From NCBI GenBank assembly GCA_003116995.1, contig BDSL01000033.1, positions 248,001-312,000 of the forward strand: a stretch of DNA of 64,000 nt, read 5' to 3'. This stretch comes from Yamagishiella unicocca (taxonomy: Eukaryota > Chlorophyta > Chlorophyceae > Chlamydomonadales > Volvocaceae). Of the stretch, positions 34,201-45,554 are shown piece after piece; within the stretch, counting starts at the first letter, position 1; each line of letters starts with the position of its first letter. The position numbers and the translations under genes were made by a program. Under the pieces are notes generated by a model. The model did not search any database. It was not told the origin of the DNA and saw only the letters and a list, made by a program, of their open reading frames with translations.

Positions 34201-37200
34201 TCCAGCGGCCGCCGTGAGGCAGGTAGCACCTCAGACAGCGTCATCGCCGCAACCTGCCGGGCAGGGGCCCCCCCGGGGAACACATCAGGTCACGTCTTAT
34301 CCCACGGGTGGCACATGTACGGCATACACACACCCAGGACAGCACGTCGTGCTCTCAGCTGGCCAACCAGCCTGCCAGTCCCTGCCCTGCACCCCTACCC
34401 ACCACCTACACCAAGCCGCACCGCCCTTATCCAACCGTCTCAGCACGATTTTGCTCCCGATGTCCGAAGGCTATGCACCCACTACATTTCCCCAGTCGCG
34501 TTACCGGTTCTTTTATTGTAATCCCCCTTACCCTTTCTGCCCTCCTTTAGCTACGTCGTGTTACCGGGTCTTCTCGCCCTCCCCACCCTTCAGACCTGCA
34601 AGGGGTGCGTCTCTTTCCACGTTGTCCCGGACCGCGGCCTTCCCGCCCCTCTACCCGCCCACCTGCGCCACCTTGGTGAACAGCCCCTGACCCATCTCGA
34701 TGCCATGACACGCCACCAGCACAGTGCCGTCCTGCAAGATGCTGACGTAGGCAGGCTTCCTGCCGCGATTCATCCCGTACCTGTCGTACGGCCACGTACG
34801 GCACGTACGAGCGCGTCAGCAGGGTCCCACACATCCACCAAGACGGGCGCCTCGTCACCACGGTAACGGTCTGCATGCGCCGCAGGGCCCGGACCGGGCT
34901 TGGACGAGTTCACGCCACCGCCTTGTTCACCCAACAACGAACGAACAAACTTCTTCCACACGCCCCAAGCATGGGCGCAAAGGTTTTTGACGGCGCTCGA
35001 GTTCCGTTCCGCCGGGGCGCCGTGAAGGTGAAACTCATCCATAGGTTTCCGGTAGCCAGAGAAAGCTCCCTCGCGTGCAGACCCAAACGCGTGTTCCCGA
35101 CTACCGATATTCGCCTCTCTTTTTCGCTTTCTTCTCCTATTGTCGTTTCCGAGCCCTTTTCGGCACCTCTCCCGCGGGTGCCCTGCGGTCACGCGTATCC
35201 TCTTCACCCCACCCGGGGGCGCAGCATCACCTGACGGGCAGCATCGCCAAACCACGCTTGCGCCAGGTGTTGGCGGCGTTGAACGACTCCACGTCGGCCT
35301 ACATGGGACAGGCAAGAGGTGGGGAAGTCACGGGCGGGCCCCTTTGTAGGGGACCCGAAGAAGGAAGGCTCTTCCTCCTGAATCGACGCTTTTTTCAACA
35401 AAGACACCATCGGCCTTCTCCCGAACCTATCCTAACCTGCTCTCTCCCTCCCTCGATCACACGTCCGGGGCTCCCTCCCAGCGGTATCCACCCCCCTCGC
35501 CCCGCCGTCACCACACCTGCAGCTGCTGCCAGTCCGCCAGCCGCTGCAGCTCCTTCCACAAGTGCGGCAGGGTGTAGAGGCGGAGGGGGATCGGCTTGCC
35601 CAGACATGTCTTGACGACGGCCGGGGGGGCAGCCTGTGGAGGTGTGGAGGGGCGGGAGGGGGTCAGAGGGACGTCAGAGGGGCGGGAGGGGGTCAAGCGG
35701 AGTTCCAGGATGACATGTGAGACCTAGGCAGTGAGCACGCGTGTGGCGGGGCAGTGGCGGGGCAGTGGCGGGTGGGGTGGGCTTACCTCTTGGCGCGCTG
35801 CTGGCTGTCCACCCGCCGCACTGGGGGTCGCGGTGTCGACCGGATCTGGCGCAGCCGTGGGAGGGCACCTGAGGAAGTTGGCCTGGCGGAGGGCCTCGGG
35901 ATCCACGTGCAGCTCCACAGCCACGTGTTCCATGATCTGGATCCAGATTTAAAGGAGGATGAAGAGGTTCAGGTCCGGAGTAACCCAAATCGCGATGTCG
36001 GCCTTCCCGCCCTCCCTGGCGCGCCCGCCCTCCCAGCTTACCTGCTCCAAAATCATGGTTCCCTGGATCTCCCCGGGACCGCGAACTGCCGTACGAGGCG
36101 GCAGGTTGCAGCGGGTAAGCGCCGCCTCGATCCTGGACAGCCGGTCAGGCGAGGGCGGGAGAGGAGGGCGGGGAGGGGAGCGCGAGGGAAGGCAGGGAGG
36201 GCGGGGGAGGTATACAGAAATCCGCGAGGGCGGGGGCGGGGTAAGGCGGCGAGTTTGGGTGGGGCATACGCAACCCGACGCTTGCACGGCACTCAGTACA
36301 GCACCTGACAGCGGGAATGTCGTACAAGCCGTCCAGCGCCGCCAGGATGCCGTACACATCGCTGGCGCTGATGTCCGCATAGGCGCCCCCCTGGAGCACC
36401 ACGTGCAGGTCCAGCGCGCGCAGGCGGGGGAGCGCCGCAGCAGCAGCCCCGACGGCCGATTGCGGCTCGTCCACGTCCAGTACGGCAACGTACGACACGT
36501 CCGTATCGCAGCGGCCGCCGCACATGGCCATGTCGGTGTTACGCGGCACCAGAAGTCTATGCGGGTTGGGTGGGTTGGGTGGGGGTGGGTTTGGCTGGGT
36601 GGAGGTTGCAATAACGAACCGGTTACTCGACGGGTTGGGGCGGGGTCGGGGGGTATCGGCCAGCGGACGGGTAATCCGACACGCACTCGTGCCAGGTCGT
36701 TGCGTTTTGCACGCCGGCGAAGCTGCCACGCCAGCGAAGCTGACACCAACTCACGGACGTGCCCCGACAACCCTCCCCCACACAGCGCGCAGGGGAGGGG
36801 TATGAAAGGGTTTGTGTGGGCCCGTGGGTCGGCACTGGCGCGCAGGGGGGAGGGGCCACGCACCGCACCTGACTTGCCGACCCGTCGTGACTGCGGCGAT
36901 GGCGGCCACGGCTGCGACCCGCCGACAGAAGGTGGCCTTGCCTCCGAAGGCGCCGCCCACCCGGCGACAGCGCGCAAGCACCTTGTTGAAGGGGATACCT
37001 AGCGCGGTGGCCACCCCGCTCTGTGGGGAAGCCGGGGGGAGCAAGGGGAGGTGTGTATTTGGGGGGGGGGCATAAACAGCATTGACGCGAAAAGGACAGG
37101 GCAGTTGGAGCATGGTCGGCGGGCACCTAGTTTGTGGGCGCATGCTGGAGCACTGGGACGGACTACCGGCAAACCTGTGGAGGCGCCCCATCGGAGCATA

Positions 37201-40200
37201 AAGACCGGTTACACGACATAGGTAATAATAGCTGGCGCACTGTCTTCGGGGGGAGGAGTACCGGTGCGGTGCCACTGGGTCATGCTAAGCTCATGAACTG
37301 GGGGTGCGTTTGTGCGCAAGCAAGGGCAAGGGGAGGGCCCACAAAACGTACGGGTTCTGAGAACGTGAACCCGCGTGACGTAGGCCCACAGTCGGCTGCA
37401 ACAACACAACACGCATTCCATTCTCAACGTGTCACGCCACACCGGCGCACCTGGATGGTGTCGGTGCCCTGGCAGGAGCTGTGCACCACCACCCTGCCGT
37501 CCTCATCCGGCCACGCAACGGCGCTCTGGGACTCCATGTAGAAGTGCAGCTGGGAGGGAGTGCTGTAACGCCCCGAAACCACCCGTACGGCAGGTGATCG
37601 TGGTGGCTGGGGAAGCGGCGGCGGCGGCGGCTCCGCCGCCGCACTGCCGCTCTCCGCCGCCGCCGCAGCAACAGCCCCACCGGGGCTCGATCCCGGCGTT
37701 CCCGCCAGGGCCGCCACCGTCATCGCCGCCGCCGGCGTCGCGCCCGCTGCCGCCAGGGCCTCCTCCACGCTCGACCCCCCTTGCACCAAGCACGAGTTGC
37801 CGCCGTAGCTTGTCCCCTTGGGCAGCCAGGGCAACATGGACGGCACCTCGTAGAACGAGCCGGCGCGAACCGCATCGGCAAGGGTCAGCAGCGGCGGCGG
37901 GGCGTCACCGCCGCTGCCGTACTGGACGAGCACGGCCTTGGCGCCCCGCTGCGCTGCCCAGGAGCTGCCACACACACACCGGGAGGAGGGCCGGGTTGGG
38001 GACCGGGTGGGGTACGGGTTGGGGACCGGGTTGGGGTCCGGGTTGGGGTCCGGGATGGGATCGGCTTCTGCGTCCCTGGGGGCCGACTGGGTACGCCGCC
38101 CCTGACAGCACCGCCCTAGGCGCCGCCTAACCCCTCGAGATACAAGGAAGCCCCACCAACCCACCCACCCATTGACCCGCCGACCCACGCACCCACCTGG
38201 TGCCCAGCACCAGCCCCACCGCCTGGCCAGCGAACTCGCACCGCCCTCCCAGCTCCACGAAGAGTGGCTCCGGCGCCCCTCGGGCGGCCCGCTCCGACCA
38301 GTTGACGGCGCCCACACGGGGCAGGTCGGCTGCGGCCAGGAAGCGCACCACACCCGGCAGCGCAAGCGCGGGGGAGGGGTCCAGCCCCTCCAGCATCGAC
38401 CCTGCGCGGGCGGACAGCACATAGGCGCCGTACAGCGCACCGTCGTGCACCGGTACGTCCTCGGTGTAGTGGGCTGTGCCTGAGGCCTGGGGGCGGGGAG
38501 GGGAGGGGACGGGAGGGTCAATGGGGGGCTCCAGGGAGGGTCATGGGGGACTCCAGGGAGGGTCATGGGGGACTCCAGGGAGGGTCATGGGGGACGGTGG
38601 GGCGTCATAACGCGTAAGGGTGGTGGTCGAGTAGCTCGCGGGGGCAGCGGCCAGGGGGGAGAGGAGCGTTGGAGCTGCCGTCCCCAGCCACATAGCTCCC
38701 GCGAGCGCCAGCCCTACTCCCGACCTAGACTAAACCCCCGCCGCACTCCGCCACACTCCGCAACCCCACCCCGGCCCCACCTGTAGCTTGGACCCCAGCT
38801 TGGGTACGGGTAGCGTCACCGGCGCCAGCTCCGGAACCGGCTCCGGCAGGTAGTGGTGCCCCTCGACCAGCTGCGGGGGTGGCATCCGGGCAAGCGGCGG
38901 GGGCGGCGGCGGCGGCGCCGCCGGCTGACCATCTTCATCGCGATCCAGGGTATCGGCCGTGTGACCGTTCACGTCGCCGTCTTGATGGCCGCCGTTGGCT
39001 GCCGCGGTGGGGCGCGCATCCGCCGTCAACGACAGGCCCAAGCAAGCCATAAGGCCCTGCGCCACCAGCCCCTGCGCGATGGCTTCCGCCGCCGCGTCCT
39101 CTCCTGCCGCCGCCGCGTCCTCTCCTGCCGCCGCCGCCGCCGCCGCCTCGTCCGCCCTCACCGCCGCCAGGTCATCCGACTCCAACGCCGCCAGCGCCGC
39201 CGCTACGGCGGATACGGTTGCGGTCCTGCCGAGGAGCGCCGCCTCCGCCGCCACCGCCCTAACGCAGCGCCAGCCGTCGAGCAGAACGGCCGACGCATCA
39301 GTCAGCTTCGCGGCGTTGTGCTCCGAAACCCGGGTGCCGCCCGCCGCCGCTCCCCCGCCGGGAGTACGCACGCCGATGACAATCCGGACCGCCGCCACCA
39401 CCTCCCCGCCGCCATTCTCTTCCACCTCTGACATTCGGACCATGATGGCGGCGTTGGCCACCGCGGCGGCGTTGCTGTAGCGCTCGCCGATGCGCTGGCT
39501 CCAGAACCTGACCCGCGGGTCGGCCGGCGGCAGCGGCACGCGCAGTGCCGTCAGGATGTACGAGCAGCGCGGAGGCACCGGCGCTGCTTCGGCTAGGAAG
39601 TCCATTAGGTCGGCTCGAACGACAGACCCGTGGGTCGCTGCGTCCGCGGACACCACCACCAGCTCCACCTCGGCGCCTGAAGGACATGCGGGGGATACCG
39701 CAAAGCCATCAGCCAGCCCACTTCCGCCCGGCTCCCCTCATCCCCGCCCTCACCACTTCCCCCTCACCCCCGCCCTCACCCCCCTCACCCCCGTCCTCGT
39801 CGCTGCATTCCCCCTACCTGCGGCCCCCAGCAGTGGCGCCACGTCGCTGGGCAGCGACCGCTCCCTCGCCAGCACCAGGTTGCCGCCCACCTGCGATCAC
39901 GGCGGCATGGGGCGGGGGATTACAAAAAAGAACCGATAACTCGACATGGAAAGTGTAGCTGGTGAATAGCCTTCGGACACCTGGACGCGCGCGGAGGGGG
40001 TTGGGACCGTGTACCGGTCCACGACACAGGAGGAGAAGGAGAGGGTGTGTCAAACACCACATTGGGGTGTATTGGTTCGCAAGTGGTCCAGACCCAGCGT
40101 CGCAGCGGCAGCATCAGGCCAGCCAGCAACCACATGACTCGCGGGTCACATATCTCATCCGCCCAGCCAGCCAGCCAGCCAGTCAGCCAGCCACCCACAC

Positions 40201-43200
40201 CCACGCACCCACCCAGCCAGCCACCCACCGTGGCTGCGTTGCGCACGTGGCGGCCCGCGATACGGTGGAGGTGCGCCGACGTCTCCTCTGCCCACTGCCG
40301 TACACCGCCGGTGGCGGCATGCGCGGCCGCGCTGGCTTTGTTGGGGGTGCCAGCTGCTGCTGCTGCTGGCGGTGCTGCTGGCGGTGCTGCTGCCTGGGCG
40401 AGGTCTGCCAGCATGGCGGCCAGTCGCTCCAGGGTGGTGCAGGCGCCGATGTGCAGGTGGGGCTGGGGAGGGGCCAGGGGCAGGGGGGCGGTCAGGGCGC
40501 CAGCCAGCGGAAGCAGATCGGGGGAGTCTGATCTGATCTGATCTGATCTGGTCTGATTAAGAACAGTCGAGGTGGGGTCGCACCTGAAGGGTGTGTCTTG
40601 CACCCCCAACCGCTGTGCAACCCCAGGCCGCGGCTTTCCTAATCGGCTCCCTATTACACGTGCTTTCCTCGCACCCCCTCGCCCGGGTTTCCACCCAACC
40701 CACATAGCTCACAACGTATGACGGGCAGCGCAGCGCAGGGTGCACCCAGCCGCCCGCTCACCAGCCACCCACCGACCCAGCCATGCCCGCAGCGCGACTC
40801 CTTGCCCCCTACCCGCCGCCCTGCCCCATGTAACCCCTCCCCAGCGACTCTGTCGCGACCCCCCCTCCGGACCCACCTGCCGGCCCACCTCGCTGTCGAC
40901 GCGGCCGCCGCCCTGGCCGCCAGCCGCCTCCTCCCCCTGCTGGCCGGAGCTGCTGGTGGCTGCCACCAGGTCCAGCCGGTGGAGCTCAGGCACCTGTGGG
41001 GCAGTGGCGGCGGGTTGGGGCCGGGAGGGAGGTGCAGGCATCGGCAGTGGCGTGGGCGTGGGGCCGCAGACATCGGCAGGGGCGTGGGCGTGCAGGCATC
41101 AGCGCGTTGGGCTATGGGTGCCGGCCAGCCGACGCACAACAACGCGACAGCACCTCCACCCCCGCCTCGCTGCTCCCGAGTCCCTCTCTCCAGCTCCCCC
41201 TTCCCCACCTCCGTCGACCTTCCCTGCACCTCCCGTCCCGCCCTCCCCCCACCTGGATGACGGACAGCAGCACGGCCTCCTCCGCCGGCCAGTCCTTGTA
41301 CACCCCGTGACCCGTGTTGCCGGCCACCAGGCGCCAAGAGAAGTCGCCGCCGCCCACCGCTTTCCGCCCTCCATTTCCGTCGCAACCCGCCGCCGCCGCC
41401 GCTGCCGCCTCCAGTCGACCTGCTTCTGTCACTAATTGGTCGAGCGAGTGTGGCACCTGTAGGCGGGTTGGGTGATAACCGTAAAGTGACAAAATGTAAA
41501 GTGATGAACGTGAAGTGATAACAGTAAGTAATGACCGTAAAGGCGGTTATAGAAGCAAGTAACCGTCGAGGGTCATGAGGGCCCGGAGGTCATTCGCGCC
41601 GCGCGTACGGCAGTTGCCGTACCTGACCCATATTCAGGAGCGGGTTTGCAGGGGCCCCGCCGGTAAGCCCCTCCAACCATCACCGGCGCACGTCGCCTCC
41701 TGCGATCGTCAGGCAGACTCCAACCCAACCCAGGTATCTAACGTTCTAATCCACCTCAACCTGACGTCCCGATACCTTCCATCCTTCCTGCCCCAACCCG
41801 ACCCGACCCCCAGCTCCACCGCCGTCAGCCGCACTCCACCCACCCACCTTGAGCACCTGGCCAGCGCCCAGCGCCACCTCCTCCATGGCCCCGGCAGCAG
41901 GAACCTCATGACCAGAGGAGAGGCCGCCCCCACAGCAGCCGGCAGCGGCCCCGGCAGTGACCCCGGCAGCGGCCGCAGCCGCAGCGGGGGCGGCGGCAGT
42001 TGCCCACACGCCCGGGGCGCCCGGGCACAGGTCCTCGATGTCCCCAACCTCTGCGGCCAGGCTCTGAGCGGGGCGAGGTGGGGCGGGCGGGGCGGAGGAG
42101 GGGGGGTCGACACGGCATCACCCAGTCAGCCCGAGCAGGCAGCGTGCAGCAGGCCACAGCAGCAGGCACAGCGGCAGCATCTCCACCCAACCCCACCCAA
42201 CCGCTGCAGTCCCCTGCCCTGCCCTGCTGCACCCATCCGCCCCCCCACGCCGCACCCTGCATGCCGCCACAATGGGCCGGTAGCCGGTGCAGCGGCACAG
42301 GTTCCCGTCCAGCGCACGGAGCAGAGCCCCGTCCGCCAGCAGACTCCCGCCGCCGTCGGTGCCGCCTCCGCCGCCTCCGCCTCCGCCGCCACTGACACTG
42401 CAACCGCCGGCGCCGGCGCACTCACTCGGCTGCTGCCCGGGCAGCGGGCCCCCCCGCTCCGCTCCGCCTGCCGCGGCCCGCCCCTTCGCCGCGACCGCCG
42501 CTGCGTTGAGCAGCGCGGCGTGGCAGGCCACCGTGAAGCCGGGAGTGCAGTAGCCGCACTGGCTGGCGTGGAAGCTAGCGAGCCGATCTGCCGGGACAGG
42601 GAGGGGAGCAGCGGGGCAGCGGGGCGGCCGGTTGCGACCCATGGGGCGGCCACCCCCCACCCGGTTGAACGCTGCCCTACTTCGCCTGGTCATAAAAGGA
42701 GGCGATCTTCGCCTCATTCGGCCCCAGCATACTCGCAATTCCACCCCCATTTGAAAATTTGCGGGTGCGGTGGGACGTGAGGCCATCTCGCGTCCTAAAA
42801 GACCAAAACCCTAAAACCCTCGACGCCACCCCTCGCTCGTGGCCTCACCCACCCGCCACCAGCGACACGCCGCCCGCTGCCGCCGCCGGAATGCCCTCCG
42901 CCGTCACCACCGAGCGGCCCAGGACCGAGTACACGGGCGCCAGGCAGGAGTTGATTGTGCGCAGATGCGGCCGGCCTGAGCGGGCGGCGACGGAACGGGA
43001 GGGTGGTGGCGAGAAACCCATTAACACGACATAGGAGGTTAAGGGGGCGGCATAAAGACGGCACGGGTACACGGCATGGGTAGTGCAGCTGGCGCAATGT
43101 CTTCGGATACCTAGTTGCGGGCGCATGCTGGAGGAATTGGATCGCCTTTCGAGGAACCTGTGGAGGTGGCCCGTCGGCGGCCGTTTAAAGATAGAGAGGA

Positions 43201-44339
43201 TAAACGAATGTGCGGCAGCGTGTGAGGGGGCAAGCCGGCACGGGGGGCATGGGGGCGCGCGACGGTTGATGACGATTGCGGGCATGGGGGCCCAGTCGGC
43301 CAGTGCCTGGAGAGGAACAGGAGGCCTGCTTGGGAGGCCCAGCAGCCGACAGCTGCGCGGCTCCCAGCCGTTGCGAGCGCCCTCAACAATCCTGTCAGCT
43401 CTTGTGCTGGTAGCCCCCGACGCATAAGGCCCCCGCTGCGACACGATCCAAACCGCCCACGGCTGGAACCCAGGAGAAAGCCCTGCAGATGTGCGGCCCC
43501 CCAGAAAGCCGCCGTCAGCCGACCCAGATGTCGAGGGGGGAGCAGTCGGCCGCCAGGCGGCCAGCGGGCCTTGTGGGGCTTGCCTCATGACCCTCGTGCG
43601 CCCTCAGCCCCTCACCCATCCCACGCAGCTGGGGCCGTAACCAGGTGGCGCAGCGGATGAAAAGATTGCCCTTGGCTTGACGAGTGCCGTACATAGATGG
43701 GTGTCGTACACGCACCTCAATCGGTGCTGGCCGTGCTCGAGCCCAGCGGGCTGACCCGCCCCCGACTGCCCCAGCGCTTGGAACCTCGCACGCCACTAGC
43801 TGCTCCCCAACCTACCGTCGCGCTCTTCGACGAGCGCCACTGCGCAGGCGCCGCAGCCACCCTCACCGCATGCCACCTTGACGCTCTGCAAGGGGGGCGC
43901 AACGGCGGTCGCCGGTCCCGGTGAGCGGTGTCTCGGGCACCAAAGGAGGCGTCGCCGTCGTTTTGTACGGGGAAGAAACATCGGAGGAGAGCACAGGCTG
44001 GAGACAAAAGGTTCTATCGGTCCTTCACACGTGGCCACAGGGCTCGCCACGCAAGGCATGTTCATGGCCATCTCGGACTGTCGGTCAAGGATACGCCCGC
44101 CAAGACGGCATGAGATTTTCCAACGTAAATACCACCAATAATCGCTCGCGTGCCAAAGTCATCATGCCGGGCGTCCAAGCAAGCCAAGCCCAACTGAAAT
44201 TCGGAGACCTGACGGGTACCTTTATGGGCGCCTGTCCCTTCAAGAAGGTTGATAGGGGCACGTTGCACATCTCAGGAGGCACGCTATACTCCTGACCATT
44301 GACGTGCAGCAGCAGCGGTCTGTCGGTTTGGTCCATCAT
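31217..44339 (-). CDS. Molybdenum aldehyde oxidase (xanthine dehydrogenase family, plant AO type)
   Basis: Oxidises aldehydes to acids with Moco, FAD and two 2Fe-2S clusters. Exons: 44339-44220, 43885-43816, 42975-42853, 42587-42256, 42063-41848, 41456-41253, 40993-40877, 40462-40229, 39890-39818, 39676-38781, 38486-38197, 37964-37451, 37020-36869, 36556-36305, 36132-36042, 35936-35787, 35633-35517, 35298-35231, 34780-34663, 34253-34186, 33906-33786, 33297-33250, 32863-32828, 32592-32470, 32299-32207, 31818-31642, 31510-31217 (5097 nt, 1698 aa, phases consistent). Cluster ligands: CGEGGCGAC (C46, C51, C54) with C74, then CGYC (C115, C118) and CRC (C202, C204). FAD domain about 290-640 with RHVRNAATVGGN. 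Moco domain: GGAFGGKA (A1092), TAVRGPGEIQG, GIEMGQGLFTK, GEPPLQ (E1611 likely catalytic Glu). Ala instead of the XDH Glu in GGKA, and RGPGE..QG instead of FRGFGGPQ, point to aldehyde oxidase. About 340 aa longer than usual because of Gly/Ala inserts. First in-frame ATG at 44339. Confidence 0.9.
32354..32426. repeat. 15-bp minisatellite in aldehyde oxidase intron
   Basis: Four copies and a decayed fifth of GGCGCTTACGCTTCT between exons 24 and 25. Confidence 0.85.
33899..34008. repeat. About 50-bp tandem duplication over the exon 21 acceptor
   Basis: Two imperfect units, each starting TCGGCGATC and followed by TTTTGCCG or CTGTGCCG and an AAC/ACA-rich tract, plus a third start TCGGCGAAAAC. The first unit includes the start of exon 21 and its CACAG acceptor. 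Confidence 0.6.
34445..34530. repeat. Dispersed intronic repeat, inverted copy
   Basis: In reverse complement this carries the same core as the copies near 37200, 39940 and 43030: a CCGGTAAC.CGAC block, then a GTAG..GG..CA stretch, then GCCTTCGGACA. Shorter matches to the CGTGTTACCGG end lie at about 33137-33165, 33708-33730 and 34549-34580. Confidence 0.55.
37064..37255. repeat. Dispersed intronic repeat copy
   Basis: Contains CATAAAGACCGGTTACACGA then CATAGG, GCTGGCGCACTGTCTTCGG, and an upstream block with GGGCGCATGCTGGAG and AACCTGTGGAGG. All are shared with the copy at 43010-43180, but in a different order. Confidence 0.6.
37990..38062. repeat. G-rich 12-bp minisatellite
   Basis: About six variants of GGGTTGGGGACC / GGGTTGGGGTCC in the intron after exon 11 of the aldehyde oxidase gene. 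Confidence 0.75.
38515..38600. repeat. 22-bp minisatellite
   Basis: Nearly four copies of GGGTCATGGGGGACTCCAGG plus GA, upstream of exon 11 of the aldehyde oxidase gene. Confidence 0.85.
39922..39990. repeat. Dispersed intronic repeat copy
   Basis: AAGAACCGATAACTCGACAT followed by GTGTAGCTGGTGAATAGCCT and TCGGACACC. It is diverged from the other intronic copies but has the same order of blocks. Confidence 0.55.
40528..40555. repeat. TGATC pentanucleotide microsatellite
   Basis: About five tandem CTGAT units immediately 5' (in gene direction) of exon 8 of the aldehyde oxidase gene. Confidence 0.8.
43010..43180. repeat. Dispersed intronic repeat, longest copy
   Basis: Carries TTAACACGACATAGG, CATAAAGACGG, GTACACGGCATGGGTAGTGC, AGCTGGCGCAATGTCTTCGG and GCGGGCGCATGCTGGAG, then AACCTGTGGAGG. 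It lies in the intron between aldehyde oxidase exons 2 and 3. There is no coding capacity, consistent with a short non-autonomous element. Confidence 0.6.
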
Positions 44340-45554
44340 GGCGCCCAGCTGTTTTTGACAAGAACGGGACTTCGGGTTGGACAATCTGTTAAATAATACT
44401 TAAAAGTAGACATCCGTCTGGGGTTTCTACGACAGATCGTATGCACTGCCGCACAAATCGGACGTGTACAGCAGCATGATGCAAACCTGACGTGCATGTC
44501 CAACAGAGCTCTGATGTCCAAGGTCAAGTACTGTAAGCGATGATTGCTTCACTACGGTCACTACGGTAATTTGTCCTTGGACACCAAATACTCTTACGCA
44601 CATGCGTCCCGCGATGGCTCGATATGTTCCAACTTGCATCCTATGCCGAGTATGCGCTGATTTCGGCTCCTGATTATTTCGGTACATCTCTATTTCTCTG
44701 CATTCCTTATTGCTACGCCAAGCCTTCATTCGTGGAAACCCCGCGTGGACCACCTGCTGTGTGGCATCGCACGGCGGCGTTGCATGATGACAGGTTTTGC
44801 GTGAGGGCACCATAACAAGTTCCCCAGCTTGCGCCCTCAAACCAGTGTCCGAAACCGTATTTTCCATGAATCGATTAGCCCAACCGTTCTTTACCTAGTA
44901 CTTTGTTCTCTTTCGCGTCGGACCACGAGTTCGCTCTCTACCCCCCGTCCCGCAGTTACCTCCCAGCGGCGGTGCCCCGAAGACGACACGGTCTGGTGTA
45001 CGTCCACACTCGGGTCGCAAAGGATTCCTAGGCGTTGCAGAACAGGAAGTGGCTATCGCCCATGGTGGTTCGGTATCTTTGCAAGCTTGTTACATCCTCT
45101 TGCACAGCCTGCGGCCAGGTTGTTTTGACTATTCACGCCTGTACGTCGGGCCGGCAGCCCATGTTCGGTAGTTCGGTTTGCTCTGCGTGGGATTCCCTTG
45201 GATTAAATAAGTTTCTTATGCCCACAGCTTTACTTTGGGGAACAATGAAAATGCTATGTCCGTTCGAGAGGTTGAATCCGTTCGCGCAAGCGATCCCCGC
45301 ATTCCTCATAGCGCTCACAACTACTCTGACCCGTGATTTATCGTGTAACACTCAAATAATTGGGACTCCAACATTCGTTCGGGCTCCAGAACTCGGTGGA
45401 GCTTGACACACTTTTCTCGTACGGAAATGTCCGGTTACAGGTTGAAGTCTCAAGACAACATCATCATCACCATTATACATGGTCATACATGGTCAAGATA
45501 GTCGCAAGTGCTAGGAAAGCAATCCACTGTATTTTTTCATGGGAACCATGCACT
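44340..45554. other. Intergenic, aldehyde oxidase upstream region
   Basis: Lower GC than the neighbouring genes. Nothing supported as coding; it should contain the aldehyde oxidase promoter. The 5'-most open frame of that gene extends to 44384 but only from TTG. Confidence 0.4.

Noticed and set aside
31217..44339. Calling the molybdenum hydroxylase xanthine dehydrogenase
   Set aside because: The XDH substrate-binding Glu in GGKE is Ala, and the FRGFGGPQ motif is replaced by VRGPGEIQG, both as in plant aldehyde oxidase.
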